Shown here: positions 1-11,605 of the stretch, one piece after another
How positions within the stretch are numbered: the stretch's first letter is position 1
How the letters are laid out: each line of letters begins with the position of its first letter
Assembly: GCF_050003625.1 (NCBI RefSeq)
Contig: NC_134397.1
Location: 225,184,537 to 225,248,536 of the forward strand
Reading direction: 5' to 3'
From: Haematobia irritans
Taxonomy: Eukaryota; Arthropoda; Insecta; Diptera; Muscidae
DNA: 64,000 bases
Translations under genes and position numbers: made by a program
The notes under the pieces: generated by a model
What the model was told of the DNA's origin: nothing
The model's input: only the letters and a program-made list of their open reading frames with translations
The model's database searches: none

Positions 1-33
1 ATATATTTTATGTAAAATTAAAATTATTAAAAT

Positions 34-261
34 TTACATCGGCTCGTGGGCACCCAAAACTATGCTATATAAATATAACTATTTGACTGTTTGCACTGCT
101 TATGCGTTGATGGGCGTTGAGGGGCTCCTATAGCAACAATTGCCGTATCTGCTATTGTCGTCAACGGACAATTGCCGCTATAGCCCTCGAAGCACAAGCA
201 ACATTTACAGTCATGTATGTATGTATAGAACATAGTTTTGGGTGCCTACGAGCCGATGTAA
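34..261. mobile_element. Small foldback/MITE-like element with 31-bp inverted ends
   Basis: 34-64 and 231-261 are inverted copies matching at 30 of 31 bases (ends TTACATCGGCTCG). The interior carries a second imperfect hairpin around GGGCTCCTATAGC and GCTATAGCCC. The stretch GGCTCGTGGGC...CTATGCTATATAAATATAACT is shared with the composite elements near 30.6 and 36.9 kb, so this is probably a relative of that family. Confidence 0.6.
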
Positions 262-631
262 AGAAATATTATTCAACAGAAACCTACCTTTAGCAATAAT
301 GTAATTTTACATATTTTCAAAAAAGTAAGCCAGATTTCGAAAAAATGTCTGGCATTACATACTACTATATCGTTACCTTAATATAGAAAGGCCCCAACTC
401 ATAATTTTTTGAAATCGTGTTTTTTGTCGATTCTGAAAGAGCGCCATCAGATACACCTTCCATAAAAAATTTACGGAGATGCGTTGAAAAGTTAATAATG
501 TAAAGCCCTAACTCATACCCACACAATATGTACAAAAAAGCCTAATTCAATTAGTACTGCAAAAACACATAGTAGGCATAGATTTTCTGATTTTGTTTAT
601 ATTGCTTTTGTGTTATGTATGTCTGTGAACG

Positions 632-2470
632 GTTATTGCTGTTGTTGTTGTTGTAACAGTTTTTAATGTGGTCTCATCCAGTTTGTTCTATCCTTGTGTA
701 GTTCAACTTGTAGCCAGATCAAGGAACTCTGCGACAAGGATGTTCAGAGTGACCTGGTGGTGAGACGGGTAGGCTTAGCTGGGCAAGCAAAAAGGTGACG
801 AGTGTCATGTGACCCTTGATTGCAGATGTGACACACGTCAGCTACGCTGCTATCAATCACTGATAAGTATGAATTGAGGCGGCTGCACTTGCCTGATCTT
901 AGTTGGGCCAAAACTACCTTGGTCTGCCGTGGGAGGTCTCTCTCCTCCGGTGCTATGGGCGACGGTCGGACTCCGAGAACTGGATTAACCTTGTAGCTTC
1001 TCACCGCTTCAGCTACAGTATCCTCATGAATCCTGTTCAGACCTGTCTGGTATGCCGCCTGATCTAGAGGCTCTCTTTTGTAACCCTGGATCTCGGGCTC
1101 TAGAAGGTGAAGATCAACCCTTACATTCCTGGGTGGAGGTTGTCTATCCACAAGATGGTGATTCGGATGCCAACTTCGATGGCAACCAAAGAGGTACTGC
1201 TTTGACAACATGTACCTAATTGTGTCGACGCACTGGGATGATATTGGCCTCCGCATAAAGGTGATCCAGGGGTGTACTGCGTAGACACAATCTCGACGCC
1301 GTCAGGAGTGGGTGGAATCGAGGACAGGTAGAGGTTAAACAGTGCCGGAGATATCACCCCGCCCTGGGGAACTCCTTGTTTAACTCTACGGGGTTTTGAC
1401 TTCTTGTCCTTGAATTCCACGTACGACTGGCGTCCACACATATAATTCACAACCCAACGCTTCGTTCCTGCCGGTAGGGACGTATTCTCGATGTCCCCAA
1501 ATAGTGTGGCATGGTTGACCGTATCGAATGCTTTGGATAGGTCAAGCGCCACCAGGACCGTCCTATGGCACGGCTTGAGCTGATTAAGTCCCCTATTGAT
1601 ATGTGTCGAAATGGCATGTAAGGCTGTCGTCGTACTGTGTACCTTACGGAATCCATGTTGATGGTGAGCAGCTAGACAATTCTCCACAAGGCTGGGGAGG
1701 AGTAGTGCCTCAAGTGTGCCCTGGGGAACTCCTTGTTTAACTCTACGGGGTTTGTCCCTGAATTCCACGTACGACTGGCGTTCACACATATAATTCACAA
1801 CCCAACGCTTCGTTCCTGCCGGTAGGGACGTATTCTCGATGTCCTCAAATAGTGTGGCATGGTTGACCGTATCGAATGCTTTGGATAGGTCAAGCGCCAC
1901 CAGGACCGTCCTATGACACGGCTTGAGCTGATTAAGTCCCCTATTGATATGTGTCGAAATGGCATGTAAGGCTGTCGTCGTACTGTGTACCTTACGGAAT
2001 CCATGTTGATGGTGAGCAGCTAGACAATTCTCCACAAGGCTGGGGAGGAGTAGTGCCTCAAGTGTGCCCTGGGGAACTCCTTGTTTAACTCTACAGGGTT
2101 TTGGCTTCTTGTCCCTGAATTCCACGTACGACTGGCGTTCACACATATAATTCACAACCCAACGCTTCGTTCCTGCCGGTAGGGACGTATTCTCGATGTC
2201 CTCAAATAGTGTGGCATGGTTGACCGTATCGAATGCTTTGGATAGGTCAAGCGCCACCAGGACCGTCCTATGACACGGCTTGAGCTGATTAAGTCCCCTA
2301 TTGATATGTGTCGAAATGGCATGTAAGGCTGTCGTCGTACTGTGTACCTTACGGAATCCATGTTGATGGTGAGCAGCTAGACAATTCTCCACAAGGCTGG
2401 GGAGGAGTAGTGCCTCAAGTGTCTTGCCTACTGACGAGAGAAGGGATATCGGTCTGTACGATTCACTTTT
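632..2470 (-). pseudogene. Jockey-like LINE remnant with triplicated reverse-transcriptase segment
   Basis: On the minus strand 2460-1260 encodes reverse-transcriptase blocks: ESYRPISLLSSVGKTLEALL, HGFRKVHSTTTAL, then VALDLSKAFDTVNHATLF (the first catalytic Asp), then RVKQGVPQGGVISPALFN. The segment from TLEALLLPSL to GVPQG occurs three times in tandem. After GVEIVS the frame jumps, and the YADD catalytic motif is missing because of an internal deletion near 1270-1290. A second frame at 1256-744 carries the C-terminal end, including a CHICNQGSHDTRHLFACP zinc-knuckle-like stretch typical of Jockey-type elements. The 3' end is near 632-660 with an ACAACAACAAC tail. The 5' part (endonuclease, ORF1) is absent. 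Dead copy. Confidence 0.8.
1350..2405 (-). repeat. Three tandem copies of a 348/357-bp LINE segment
   Basis: Equivalent points recur at 1447, 1795 and 2152 (offsets 348 and 357). The 9-base difference reflects loss of three codons (KKP region) in one unit. The reading frame stays open through all three copies on the minus strand. Units differ by only a few bases, so the duplication is young relative to the flanking repeats. Confidence 0.85.
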
Positions 2471-2717
2471 ATGAACAATAAACTTATAAAACCTAAGTTT
2501 ATATTATCTTAAAATATAAACTGTGTTATCAATTCCAACATTTGCTTAAATATGAATTGATAAGTTATTTTGTTTTCTTTTAAGTTGTGCAAGAAAAAGC
2601 CCCAACTCATTTTTTTCAAAAATTCAAACCCAAAAAGCCCTAAGTCATACAAATTAATTAAAAATGGAAATATTAAAAAAATTATTATAATTTTGAATTT
2701 GTCTGATGTTAATAATA

Positions 2718-4277
2718 ACAAGTATATACAGCAGTAAGTTCGGCCGGGCCGAATCTTAAATACCCACCACCATGAACCAAATATTAGGGTTTCCTTTGAA
2801 ATTTCAGGACGGCTTGAGGACTTGAGGACACAACCCGAAGATAAATTTAAAGATTTCACCTATGAGGACTATATCACATTCTGGATTTATAAGAACCATT
2901 TTTGTTTGAGGTTTAGAGGAATCATTAACATCTCTTGTAAGTGTGCAAGAAAATTATAAAATAACGTCTTGATTTGAAATCTTAAATCTGTAGAAGTAAA
3001 ATCTGGAAATTTTACATTGAGTTTCAAGCAATTTTCATGATCAGTGCGCCTTCTACACCCTCAAGAAGTGAAGTCGGTCTATATGGAGGCATTACCAAAT
3101 GGACCGATATAAACTTAATCCGATACACGTTTTTGTGAGCCTAAAATACCAGAATATTTACAATTTCAGGCATATCAGATAAAAACTACGGTTTCTAGAA
3201 ACCCAAGGAGTTAAATCGGGAGATCGTTCTTATGGGGGCTATACTAAAATATGGACCGATACTCACCATTTTCGGCACACCTCTTTGTGACCCGAAAATA
3301 CCTCTAGATTTCCAATTTCAGGCAAATAGGATAAAAACTTCGGATTCTAGAAGCCCAAGAAGAAAATTGGGGAATCGGTCTATATGGGGGCTATACCAAA
3401 ATATGGATCGATACTCACCATTTTCGGCACACCTCTTTATGGTCCTAAAATACCTCTAGATTTCCAATTTCAGACAAATTGGATAAAAACTACAGTTTCT
3501 ATAAGCCCAAGACCCAAAATCGGGAGATCGGTCTATATGGGGGCTACACCAAAATATGGACCGATACTCACAATTTTTGGCACACGTATTTGTGGTCCTA
3601 CAATACCTCTAGATTTCCAATTTCAGGTAAATTGAATAAAAACTGCGGTTTCTATAAGCCCAAGAAGTAAAATCGGGAGATCGGTCTATATGGGGGCTAT
3701 ACCAAAATATGGACCGATACTCACAATTTTTGGCACACATATTTGTGGTCCTACAATACCTCTAGATTTCCAATTTCAGATAAATTGAATAAAAACTGCG
3801 GTTTCTATAAGCCCAAGAAGTAAAATCGGGAGATCGGTCTATATGGGGGCTATACCAAAATATGGACCGATACTCACAATTTTTGGCACACATATTTGTG
3901 GTCCTACAATACCTCTAGATTTCCAATTTCAGGTAAATTGAATAAAAACTGCGGTTTCTATAAGCCCAAGAAGTAAAATCGGGAGATCGGTCTATATGGG
4001 GGCTATACCAAAACGTGGACCGATACTCACCATTTTTGGCACATCTCTTTATGGTCATAAAATACCTCCAGATTTCAAATTTCAGGCAAATTGGATAAAA
4101 AATACGATTTCTATAAGCCCAAGACCCCAAATCGGGAGGTCGGTTTATATGGAGACTATATCAAAAGCTGGACCGATATATCCCATCTTCGAACTTGACC
4201 TGCCTGCAGACAAAAGACGAGCTTGTGCAAAATTTCAGCACGATTGCTTCATTATTGAAGTCTGTAGCGTGATTACA

Positions 4278-4315
<38 letters not shown>

Positions 4316-4466
4316 GGACAGACGGACATCGTTATATCGTCTTAGAATTTCTCCCTGATCAAGAATATATATACTTTATATAGTCGGAAATCGATATTTC
4401 GATGCGTTACAAACGGAATGACAAACTTATTATACCCCCGTCACCATTCTATGGTGGTGGGTATAA
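2718..4466 (+). mobile_element. Helentron/DINE-1-like element, family A
   Basis: Starts ACAAGTATATACAGCAG followed by the palindrome TTCGGCCGGGCCGAA and AATACCCACCACCAT. Ends with a GTCY-type microsatellite (ACAG/ACGG run, 4279-4327), a conserved ATCGATATTTCGATG...TTACAAACGGAATGACAAA block and GGTGGTGGGTATA, the inverted match of the start. These are features of DINE-1/mini-me type non-autonomous Helentrons in flies. 3080-4190 holds tandem 153-bp units. No Rep or helicase frame is present. Confidence 0.7.
3080..4190 (+). repeat. 153-bp tandem units in family A element
   Basis: ATATGGGGGCTATAC(C/A) recurs with ATG positions 3384, 3537, 3690, 3843 and 3996, exactly 153 bases apart. One unit near 3232 is off by one base. 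Because 153 is 3x51, open frames run through several units; they are not evidence of a gene. Confidence 0.85.
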
Positions 4467-4787
4467 AAACTGCTTTTTAAATATTTTTGTATCTGGTGTG
4501 GTTCTTATTTTATTAAGTTTTCTCCTCCTCCTGTAAACTTCGTTTTTCATGAGTTAGGGCCTTTGTATATTAAGGTAACGATATTAAACTTTTACTATGA
4601 AACTTCAAAATGTGTCTTATTAAAGACTTGATGTCAGAAAAGAACAGTGCATGATTTAAACAAAATGGATTATGACTTTGGAACAAAATTTATTTTTTAT
4701 AGTAAAAATAAAACTTTTGTAACAAATATTTTTTTTTCATGATAAAACATAGAAATAAATTTTTTACACAATTTTCTATAGAAACAA

Positions 4788-6286
4788 GTAAGGAAAGTCT
4801 AAAGTCGGGCGGGGCCGACTATATTATACCCTGCACCACTTTGTAGATCTAAGTTTTCGATACCATATCACATCCGTCAAATGTGTTGGGTGCTATATTT
4901 GTCCCAAATACATACATTTAAATATCACTCGATTTTGACAGAATTTGATAGACTTTTACAAAATCTATAGACTCAAAATTTAAGTTGGCTAAAGCACTAG
5001 GGTGGAACACAATTTTAGTAAAATAATATGGGAAACATTTAAATCTGAAGCAATTTTAAGGAAACTTCGCAAAAATTTATTTATGATTTATCGCTCGATA
5101 TATATGTATTAGAAATTTAGGAAAATTAGAGTCAGTTTTACAACTTTTCGACTAAGCAGTGGCGATTTAACACGGAAAATGTTGATATTTTGACCATTTT
5201 TGTCGAAATCAGAAAAACATATATATGGGAGCTATATCTAAATCTGCACCGATTTCAATCAAATTTGACACACGTGACTATATTACTTATTGTACTCCTA
5301 GTGCAAAATTTCAACCAAATGGGGCCAAAACTCTGGCTTCTGGGGCCATATAAGTCCATATCGGGCGAAAAATATATATGGGAGCTATATCTAAATCTGA
5401 ACCGATTTCAATCAAATTTTGCACATTTAACTGCACTACTAATTGTACTCCTAGTGCAAAATTTCAAACAAATTGGGCCAAAACTCTGGCTTCTAGGACC
5501 ATATTAGTCCATATCGGGCGAAAGATATATATGGGAGCTATATCTAAATCCGAATCGATTTCAACCAAATTTGGCACGCATAGCTACAATGCTAAATCTA
5601 CTCCCTGTGCAAAATTTCAACCAAATTGGGCCAAAACTCTGGCATTTAGGACCATATTAGTCCATATCGGGCGAAAGATATATATGGGAGCTATATCTAA
5701 ATCTGAACCGATTTCAATCAAATTTTGCACACTTGACTACACTACTAATTATACTCCTAGTGCAAAATTTCAACCAAATTCGGCCAAAAATCTGGCTTCT
5801 GGGGCCATATAAGTCCATATCGGACGAAAGATATATATGGGAGCGATATCTAAATCTGAACCGATTTCAATCAAATTTTGAACACTAGACTATACGACTA
5901 AATGTTATGTGTGTACAAAATTTCAAGCAAATCGGTATAAAATTCTGGCTGCTGGGTCCATATTAGTGCATATCGGGCGAAAGAGCTATATCTAAATCTG
6001 AACCGATTTCTTCCAAAAGCAATAGGGTTCTATCCTGACCCAAATTAGGAACATGTGCCAAATTTGAAGGCGATTGGACTTAAATTGCGACCTAGACTTT
6101 GATCACAAAAATATGTTCACAGACAGACGGACGGACGGACAGACGGACATGGTTATATCGACTCAGGGACCCACCCTGAGCATTTTTGCCAAAGACAACA
6201 TGTGTCTATCTCGTCTCCTTCTGGGTGTTACAAACATATGCACTATCTTATAATACCCTGTTCCACAGAGTGGTGCAGGGTATAAT
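4788..6286 (+). mobile_element. Helentron/DINE-1-like element, family B
   Basis: Starts ACAAGTAAGGAAAGTC, then GTCGGGCGGGGCCGAC and a TATACCCTGCACCACT block. Ends with a GACGGACGGACG microsatellite (about 6119-6146), a TTACAAACATATG block and GTGGTGCAGGGTATA, the inverted match of the start. Between are five tandem units of 153 bases with ATGs at 5225, 5378, 5531, 5684 and 5837. It shares its architecture with families A and C although sequence identity is low. Confidence 0.7.
5190..6010 (+). repeat. 153-bp tandem units in family B element
   Basis: Five units headed by ATATGGGAGC(T/G)ATATCTAAATC at exact 153-base spacing, each with a TGCAAAATTTCAACCAAAT-like middle. Open frames across the units reflect the multiple-of-three period. 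Confidence 0.85.
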
Positions 6287-6810
6287 AAAATTTTTGCAAA
6301 ATATTCTATAGAAATAAAATTTTGACAAAATTTTCTATAGAAATAAAATGTTGACAAAATGTTGTATAAAAATTAAATTTTGACAATAGTTTCCATAGAA
6401 ATAAAGTTTTGACAAAATTTTCTATAGAAATAAAATTTTGACAAAATATTCTATGGAAATAAAATTTTGATAACATTTTCTATAGAAGTAACATTTTCAC
6501 AAAATTGTCTATTGAAATAAAAATGTGATAAAATTTTCTATAGAAATAAAATTTTGACAAAATTTTCTATAGATATAAAATGTTGACAAAATATTCTATG
6601 GAAATAACATTTTCACAAAATTGTCTATAGAAATAAAATTTTGACAAAACTTTCTATAGGTAAAAAATTTTGACAAAATTTTCTATAGATATAAAATTTG
6701 ACAAAAAATTTTCTATAGAAATAAAATTTGAACAAAATTTTCTATAGAAGTAAAATTTGGACAAAATGTTCTACAGAAATAAAATTTTGACTAAATTTTC
6801 TATAAATTCA
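6287..6810 (+). repeat. About 29-bp AT-rich tandem array (TTCTATAGAAATAAAATTTTGACAA type)
   Basis: Degenerate tandem copies of a unit built from AAAATTTTGACAAAA and TTTCTATAGAAAT. It directly abuts the end of the family B Helentron-like element. Confidence 0.85.
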
Positions 6811-7430
6811 CTACGTGTTAGGTCATACTATCAAAGTCCATTGTGGGGAAGTTCTCCCTTTTTGTAGAAGTAGTAAATTTACCTTGTTAGTTAGTGCGCT
6901 TTAAAATTCTGAATAATATCATAATATATTATAAAATAAAATAATAAAACATTTCATTCGAAGAAAAAAACCATTATATATGCTGACCACAAAAATTTGA
7001 TCAAAAACTTCAAACTAAGAGTTTTTAAATTTGATATATTTTTGCTAAAAATCCCTATATTGTGATACAGCAGTGGTGAACTTCTCTTATTACTGAGTAC
7101 TGCCCAATAGTATGTTTATGACAAGACACCTTCTTTTTATGGCCAAGTCCGAACAGAGTTCCACATTGCACATTAATTGCAAATTAATTGTATTTTGCGT
7201 CCAAACCCAATTTAATTTTTATTGAAACAATTACAAAATTGAATGTGCCGAAGAAATTAATTAATTTTTTAATCAAGTATACTTTATATCTAATTAATTC
7301 TATGACTAATATTATAATTTTCTTTATTGAATCAGTTTCAATTAAAAAAAACTAAACTGAATAATTTCGTAATTGTATCAGAATTTTTTTTCTGTGTAAC
7401 CCAGTTGTTAAAGTTGTTCTAAAGACAAAG
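6811..7430. other. Unique-looking AT-rich spacer with SINE fragment
   Basis: No supportable gene. 7074-7170 is a diverged reverse-oriented piece of the tRNA-derived SINE (GGTGAACTTCTCTTATTACTGAG ... GTCCGAACAGAGTTCCACATTG). The rest is AT-rich with some AATTAATT-type sequence akin to the MITE family near 12 kb. Confidence 0.5.
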
Positions 7431-7435
7431 TTTTT

Positions 7436-7768
7436 CAAAACTTAATTCCTATAGAAAATTTTGTCCAAATTTTATTACTATAGAAAATTTTGTCAAGATT
7501 TTATTTCTATCGAAAATTTTGTCAAAATTTTATTTCTATAGAAAATTTTGTCAAGGTTTATTTCTATAGAAAATTTTGTCAAAATTTTATTTCTATAGAA
7601 AATTTTATTTCTATCGAAAATTTTGTCAAAATTTTGTTTCAATAGAAAATTTTGTCAAAATTTTATTTCTATAGAAAATTTTGTCAAAATTGTATTTCTA
7701 TGCGAAATTTTATCCAAATTTTATTTCTATAGAAAATTTTGTCCAAATTTTGTTTCTATAGAAAATTA
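7436..7768 (-). repeat. About 29-bp AT-rich tandem array, opposite orientation
   Basis: Same unit as at 6287-6810 but reversed (TTTTATTTCTATAGAAAATTTTGTCAA). The two arrays flank a 0.6-kb spacer as an inverted pair. Confidence 0.85.
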
Positions 7769-9224
7769 AAGTAGCTCTTAGGTGGAGAGGAATATTTTGC
7801 AAAATCTACCAATTACTTCCAAAAATGTATTCCAAGAGATGTTCTTTGTTTTAACTACAGAAGAAGTTCTTCTGGGGATGTTCTTCTGGACAAATTCAGT
7901 TATTTTATGTTTATTTGTAGAGAAAATGTTAACTTCTTATTTTAGACAAAAACTCTTATCCAACTCTATCTCCAATTAAACCACACTTTAAAGCATTTGT
8001 ACAAATGATTGTCGTTAAAACCTCGACCCATATAATCGAGCGAAAACAAACAAAAAAAGCAATTCACATAAATGTTGTGCAACATTTGAATCCTGTCTCG
8101 TTTATTGTTGCTGATATTGCAATTTTGCCACAGTTTTGTGGAAAATAAATGCTAAACAATGGGCCAGAATAAAAAGCTGCACATTTGCGATTAATTGCCA
8201 ACGCAAGTAAGCAAAACATAAAAATATTGCTACAGCAATTGTTGACAATTGTTTTGGTTTTGGTTTAAGTACACACCAAGTACCATCAAGTGTAACTCGA
8301 CGTCCTATATATTTAGCATATACATAAACATTATACTACACCGAGAAAAAAAACGGAGAAGTTATTAGAAAATTTTTATCTTTGCTAGTTTTAGTTATCA
8401 CCGGGCTCTTTGTCATACGCACACAATGTCTTATTGACGATCCGTTTAAAGTGCACTATTCAAGATTATGATTCGGCTATTATTTGTATAAATGTTTATA
8501 AAAAATTGAAAAATGTTTCAATATATTTTCTTCCATTGAAAAAATAAGTTCTTTGGAAGAATTTACTAACCAGAACTGCCATGTACCTCCTTCATTTACT
8601 ATCATAATTTATTATTGTTTTAAAATTTTGAATAAATAAATAAAATAAAAAAATTGAAAGCGTTCTTAATATAATATATCTGGGGAATTTATGTTTGTAC
8701 TTAAGGTTTAATTGGTTTTAAATTTAGTAAATTTTCTTTACATATCATATATTTTAGTGGCACTTAGTCTTGACTTCTTTCTGTGTATGACTGTTTCGCT
8801 CGCGAATTAAAAATGCAGAATTTATCTTTTTTTTTTCAACATATTAATTGATTGCTGCTGGATGCTTCTGACAGTTAATGGTGCTTAATTGTTGACGTGT
8901 TGAATTGCTGGAGGAATTGCATATGAAAGCTTCAAATAATGCGATTGACACCACAACACACACATCAAATAAATCATGCACAATGGATAAAAGGGACTAA
9001 GTATGTTGGTCTGAATGGCATACATGGGACAGTAACTACCATGTCTTCCTTTTACATTGAATACAATGCCGTCCCCAGTTTTAGCACAATCTGGTTTATT
9101 ATATCTTCTCAATACTGACAACATTTTCTCAAAGCATAATCAAAAACTTAACACATAATGTGCCACTCAATTAAAAAATTAAATAATTTAAAATTACTGT
9201 TTTTTAGTTTCAACTAATATATAT
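7769..9224. other. Spacer without recognisable gene
   Basis: AT-rich. 7782-7940 resembles part of the CCCAGCAAAAAA element at 50.03 kb (ACTTCCAAAAATGT..., GATGTTCTT). The remainder, about 7980-9220, looks single-copy and has only short unsupported ORFs on both strands. Confidence 0.4.
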
Positions 9225-9295
9225 ATATGGCTTAAAGTTCGGCCAGGCCGAATCTTATGAACGTTCTACGATGGATTGTGCCGAAAGTTATACAT
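9225..9295 (+). mobile_element. Head fragment of a family C Helentron-like element
   Basis: AAAGTTCGGCCAGGCCGAATCTTATG, then a diverged ...CTACGATGGATTGTG block, matches the start of family C (compare 57450-57520). It is followed directly by the TTCTATAGAA array, as in full copies, but the 153-bp units and GTCY end are missing. Confidence 0.6.
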
Positions 9296-9590
9296 AGTTA
9301 TGTCAAAATTATATTTCTATAGAACATTTTGGAGCAATTTTATTTCTATAAAAAATTTTGGGGAAATTTTATTTCTATAGAAAATTTTATAAAATTTTTA
9401 ATTCTATAGAATATTTTATTTCTGTAGGAAATTTTGTAAAAATTTTAATTCTGTAGGAAATTTTGTAAAAAATTTAATTCTATAGAAAATTTTGTCAACA
9501 TTTTATTTCTCACTGATTATCGTTGACCTTTTTTTGGTATTTTATTTCTATAGAAAATTTTGGCAAAAAATAGTGAACTGCCTGAATTTA
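9296..9590 (-). repeat. About 29-bp AT-rich tandem array
   Basis: TTTTATTTCTATAGAAAATTTTG units, with a TTATCGTTGACCTTTTT interruption near 9517-9535 that recurs in the larger array downstream. Confidence 0.8.
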
Positions 9591-9837
9591 TTCTGATAAA
9601 TGGTTGATAGTTTTGCTGCAAGTAGAGGATGCTGATGAGGAATGTGGTAATTCCGAAACGTGCGTCCATCCAACCATCTTGCAGTCTATAGGGCTTTGCC
9701 CATATAAATTTGACAAACATTCTTCTCTTCTATTGGTTAAGCTACTCTTGGAGCTTAGTCAACACAATGGTTTTAAAGTTGAGATCAAAACAACAAATAT
9801 GATTGAAGTACAAACCCATAATAAAAAACAAAAAAAT
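9591..9837 (+). other. 250-bp non-repeat insert between two arrays
   Basis: Higher-complexity sequence (GATGCTGATGAGGAATGTGG ... CTCTTGGAGCTTAGTC) splitting the TTCTATAGAA array. The open frame at 9604-9861 runs into the array and shows no recognisable domain. Probably an inserted piece of an unidentified mobile element. Confidence 0.35.
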
Positions 9838-11605
9838 TATTTCTATAGAAAATTGTGTTAAAATTTTATTTTTATAAAATTTTGCTAATTTTTTTTTTTC
9901 TATAGAAAATTTTGTCAAAGTTGTATTTCTATAGAAAATTTTGTCAAAAATTTATTTTCAAAGAATATTTTGTCAAAATTTTATTTCCATAGAAAATTTT
10001 GTCAAAATTTTATTTTTATAGAATTTTATTTTTATAAAATTTTATTTTTATAAAATTTTGCTAAATTTTTTTTTTCTATAGAAAATTTTGTCAATATTTA
10101 TTTCTATTGGAAATTTTGTCAAAGATGTAATTCCATAGAAAATTTTGTCAAAGATAGAGAATTTTGCAAAATGTTATTACTATATAAACTTTTGGCAAGA
10201 TTTCATTTCTATAGAAAATTTTGGCAAAAATTTATTTCTATAGAAAATTTTGTCTAAGTTGTATTTCTATAGACAATTTTGTCAACATTTTATTTCTCTA
10301 GAAATATTTATTAAAATTTTATTTATAAAGAAAATTTTGTCAAAATTTTACATCTATAGAAAATTTTGTCAAAGATGTAATTCCACAGAAAATTTTGCCA
10401 AAATTTTATTACTATAGAAATTTTGGCTAGATTTTATTTCTATAGAAAATTTTGGCACAATTTTATTTCTATAGAAAATTTTGTCAAAATTTTATTTCTG
10501 TAGGAATTTTTATAAAATTTTTAATACTATAGAAAATATTGTCAACATTTTATTTCTGTAGGAAATTTTTTAAAAATTTTAATTCTTTAGGAAAATGTTG
10601 TAAGAACTTTAATTCTATAGAAAATTTTGTCAAAATTTTATTTCCATAGAAAATTTTGTCAATATTTTATTTCTCATTATTATCGTTGACCTTTTTATTG
10701 TATTTCATTTCTATAGAAAATGTTGTCAAACGTTTATGTCTATAGAAAATTTTGTCAAAATGTTATTTCTGTAGGAAATGTTGTCAAAATTTTAATTCTA
10801 TGGATTTTGTCAAAATTTTATTTCTATAAAAATCTTATAAAATTTTTAATTCTATAGAAAATTTTGTCAAAATTTTATTTCTGTAGGAAATTTTTTAAAA
10901 ATGTTAATTCTGTAGGAAAATTTGTAAAAACTTTAATTCTATAGAAAATTTTGTCAAAATTTTATTTCCATAGAAAATTTTGTCAACATTTTATTTCTCA
11001 TTATTATCGCTGACCTTTTTATTGTATTTTATTTCTATAGCAAATGTTGTCAAACGTTTATGTCTATAGAAAATTTTGTCAAAATTTTAATTCTGTAGGA
11101 AATTTTGTCAAATTTTTACTTCTATGGAAAATTTTGTAAAAATTTTATTTCTATAGAAAATGTTGTCAAAATTTTATTTTTATAGAAATATTTGTTAATA
11201 TTTTATTTATAAAGAAAATTTTGTCAAAATGTTATTCTGTAGAAAATTTTGTCAAAATTGTACTTCTATAGGAAATTTTGTCAAAATTGTATTTCTCTAG
11301 ACAGGTTTATTAAAATTTTTTTTCTGTAGAAAATTTTATCAAAATTTTAATTCTATAGAAAATTTTATCAAAATTTTATTTATATAGAAAATTTTGTCAA
11401 AATTTTATTTCTATAGAAAATTTTGTCAAAACTGTTATTTCTATAGAAAATTTTGCCAAAATTTTATTTCTGTAGGAAATTTAGTCAAATTTTAATTTTG
11501 TAGGAAATTTTGTCAAAATTTTAATTCTATGGAAAATTTTGTCAAAAATTTTATTTCTATAGAAAATTTTGTCAAAATTTTATGTTGATAAGGTCGAAAA
11601 CCTTT
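9838..11605 (-). repeat. Large about 29-bp AT-rich tandem array (about 1.8 kb)
   Basis: Roughly 60 degenerate copies of AAATTTTGTCAAAATTTTATTTCTATAGA. A longer block containing TTATCG(T/C)TGACCTTTTTATTG and AAACGTTTATGTCTATAG occurs at about 10640-10745 and again at 10965-11070, which shows segmental amplification inside the array. Confidence 0.9.

Larger units (their letters stand above)
367..4584. mobile_element. Inverted-repeat element split by two nested insertions
   Basis: The left end (367-402, ATATCGTTACCTTAATATA then AGGCCCCAACTCAT) is the inverted match of the right end (4548-4584). Between them, element sequence remains at about 403-630, 2465-2717 and 4467-4547, with recurring GCCC(C/T)AACTCAT motifs. 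The rest is an inserted LINE remnant and a Helentron-like element. No transposase is visible, so it is non-autonomous; the superfamily is unknown. Confidence 0.55.

Noticed and set aside
9838..11605. CRISPR-like appearance of regularly spaced repeats
   Set aside because: Repeats are directly adjacent and degenerate with no unique spacers, and the genome is clearly eukaryotic.
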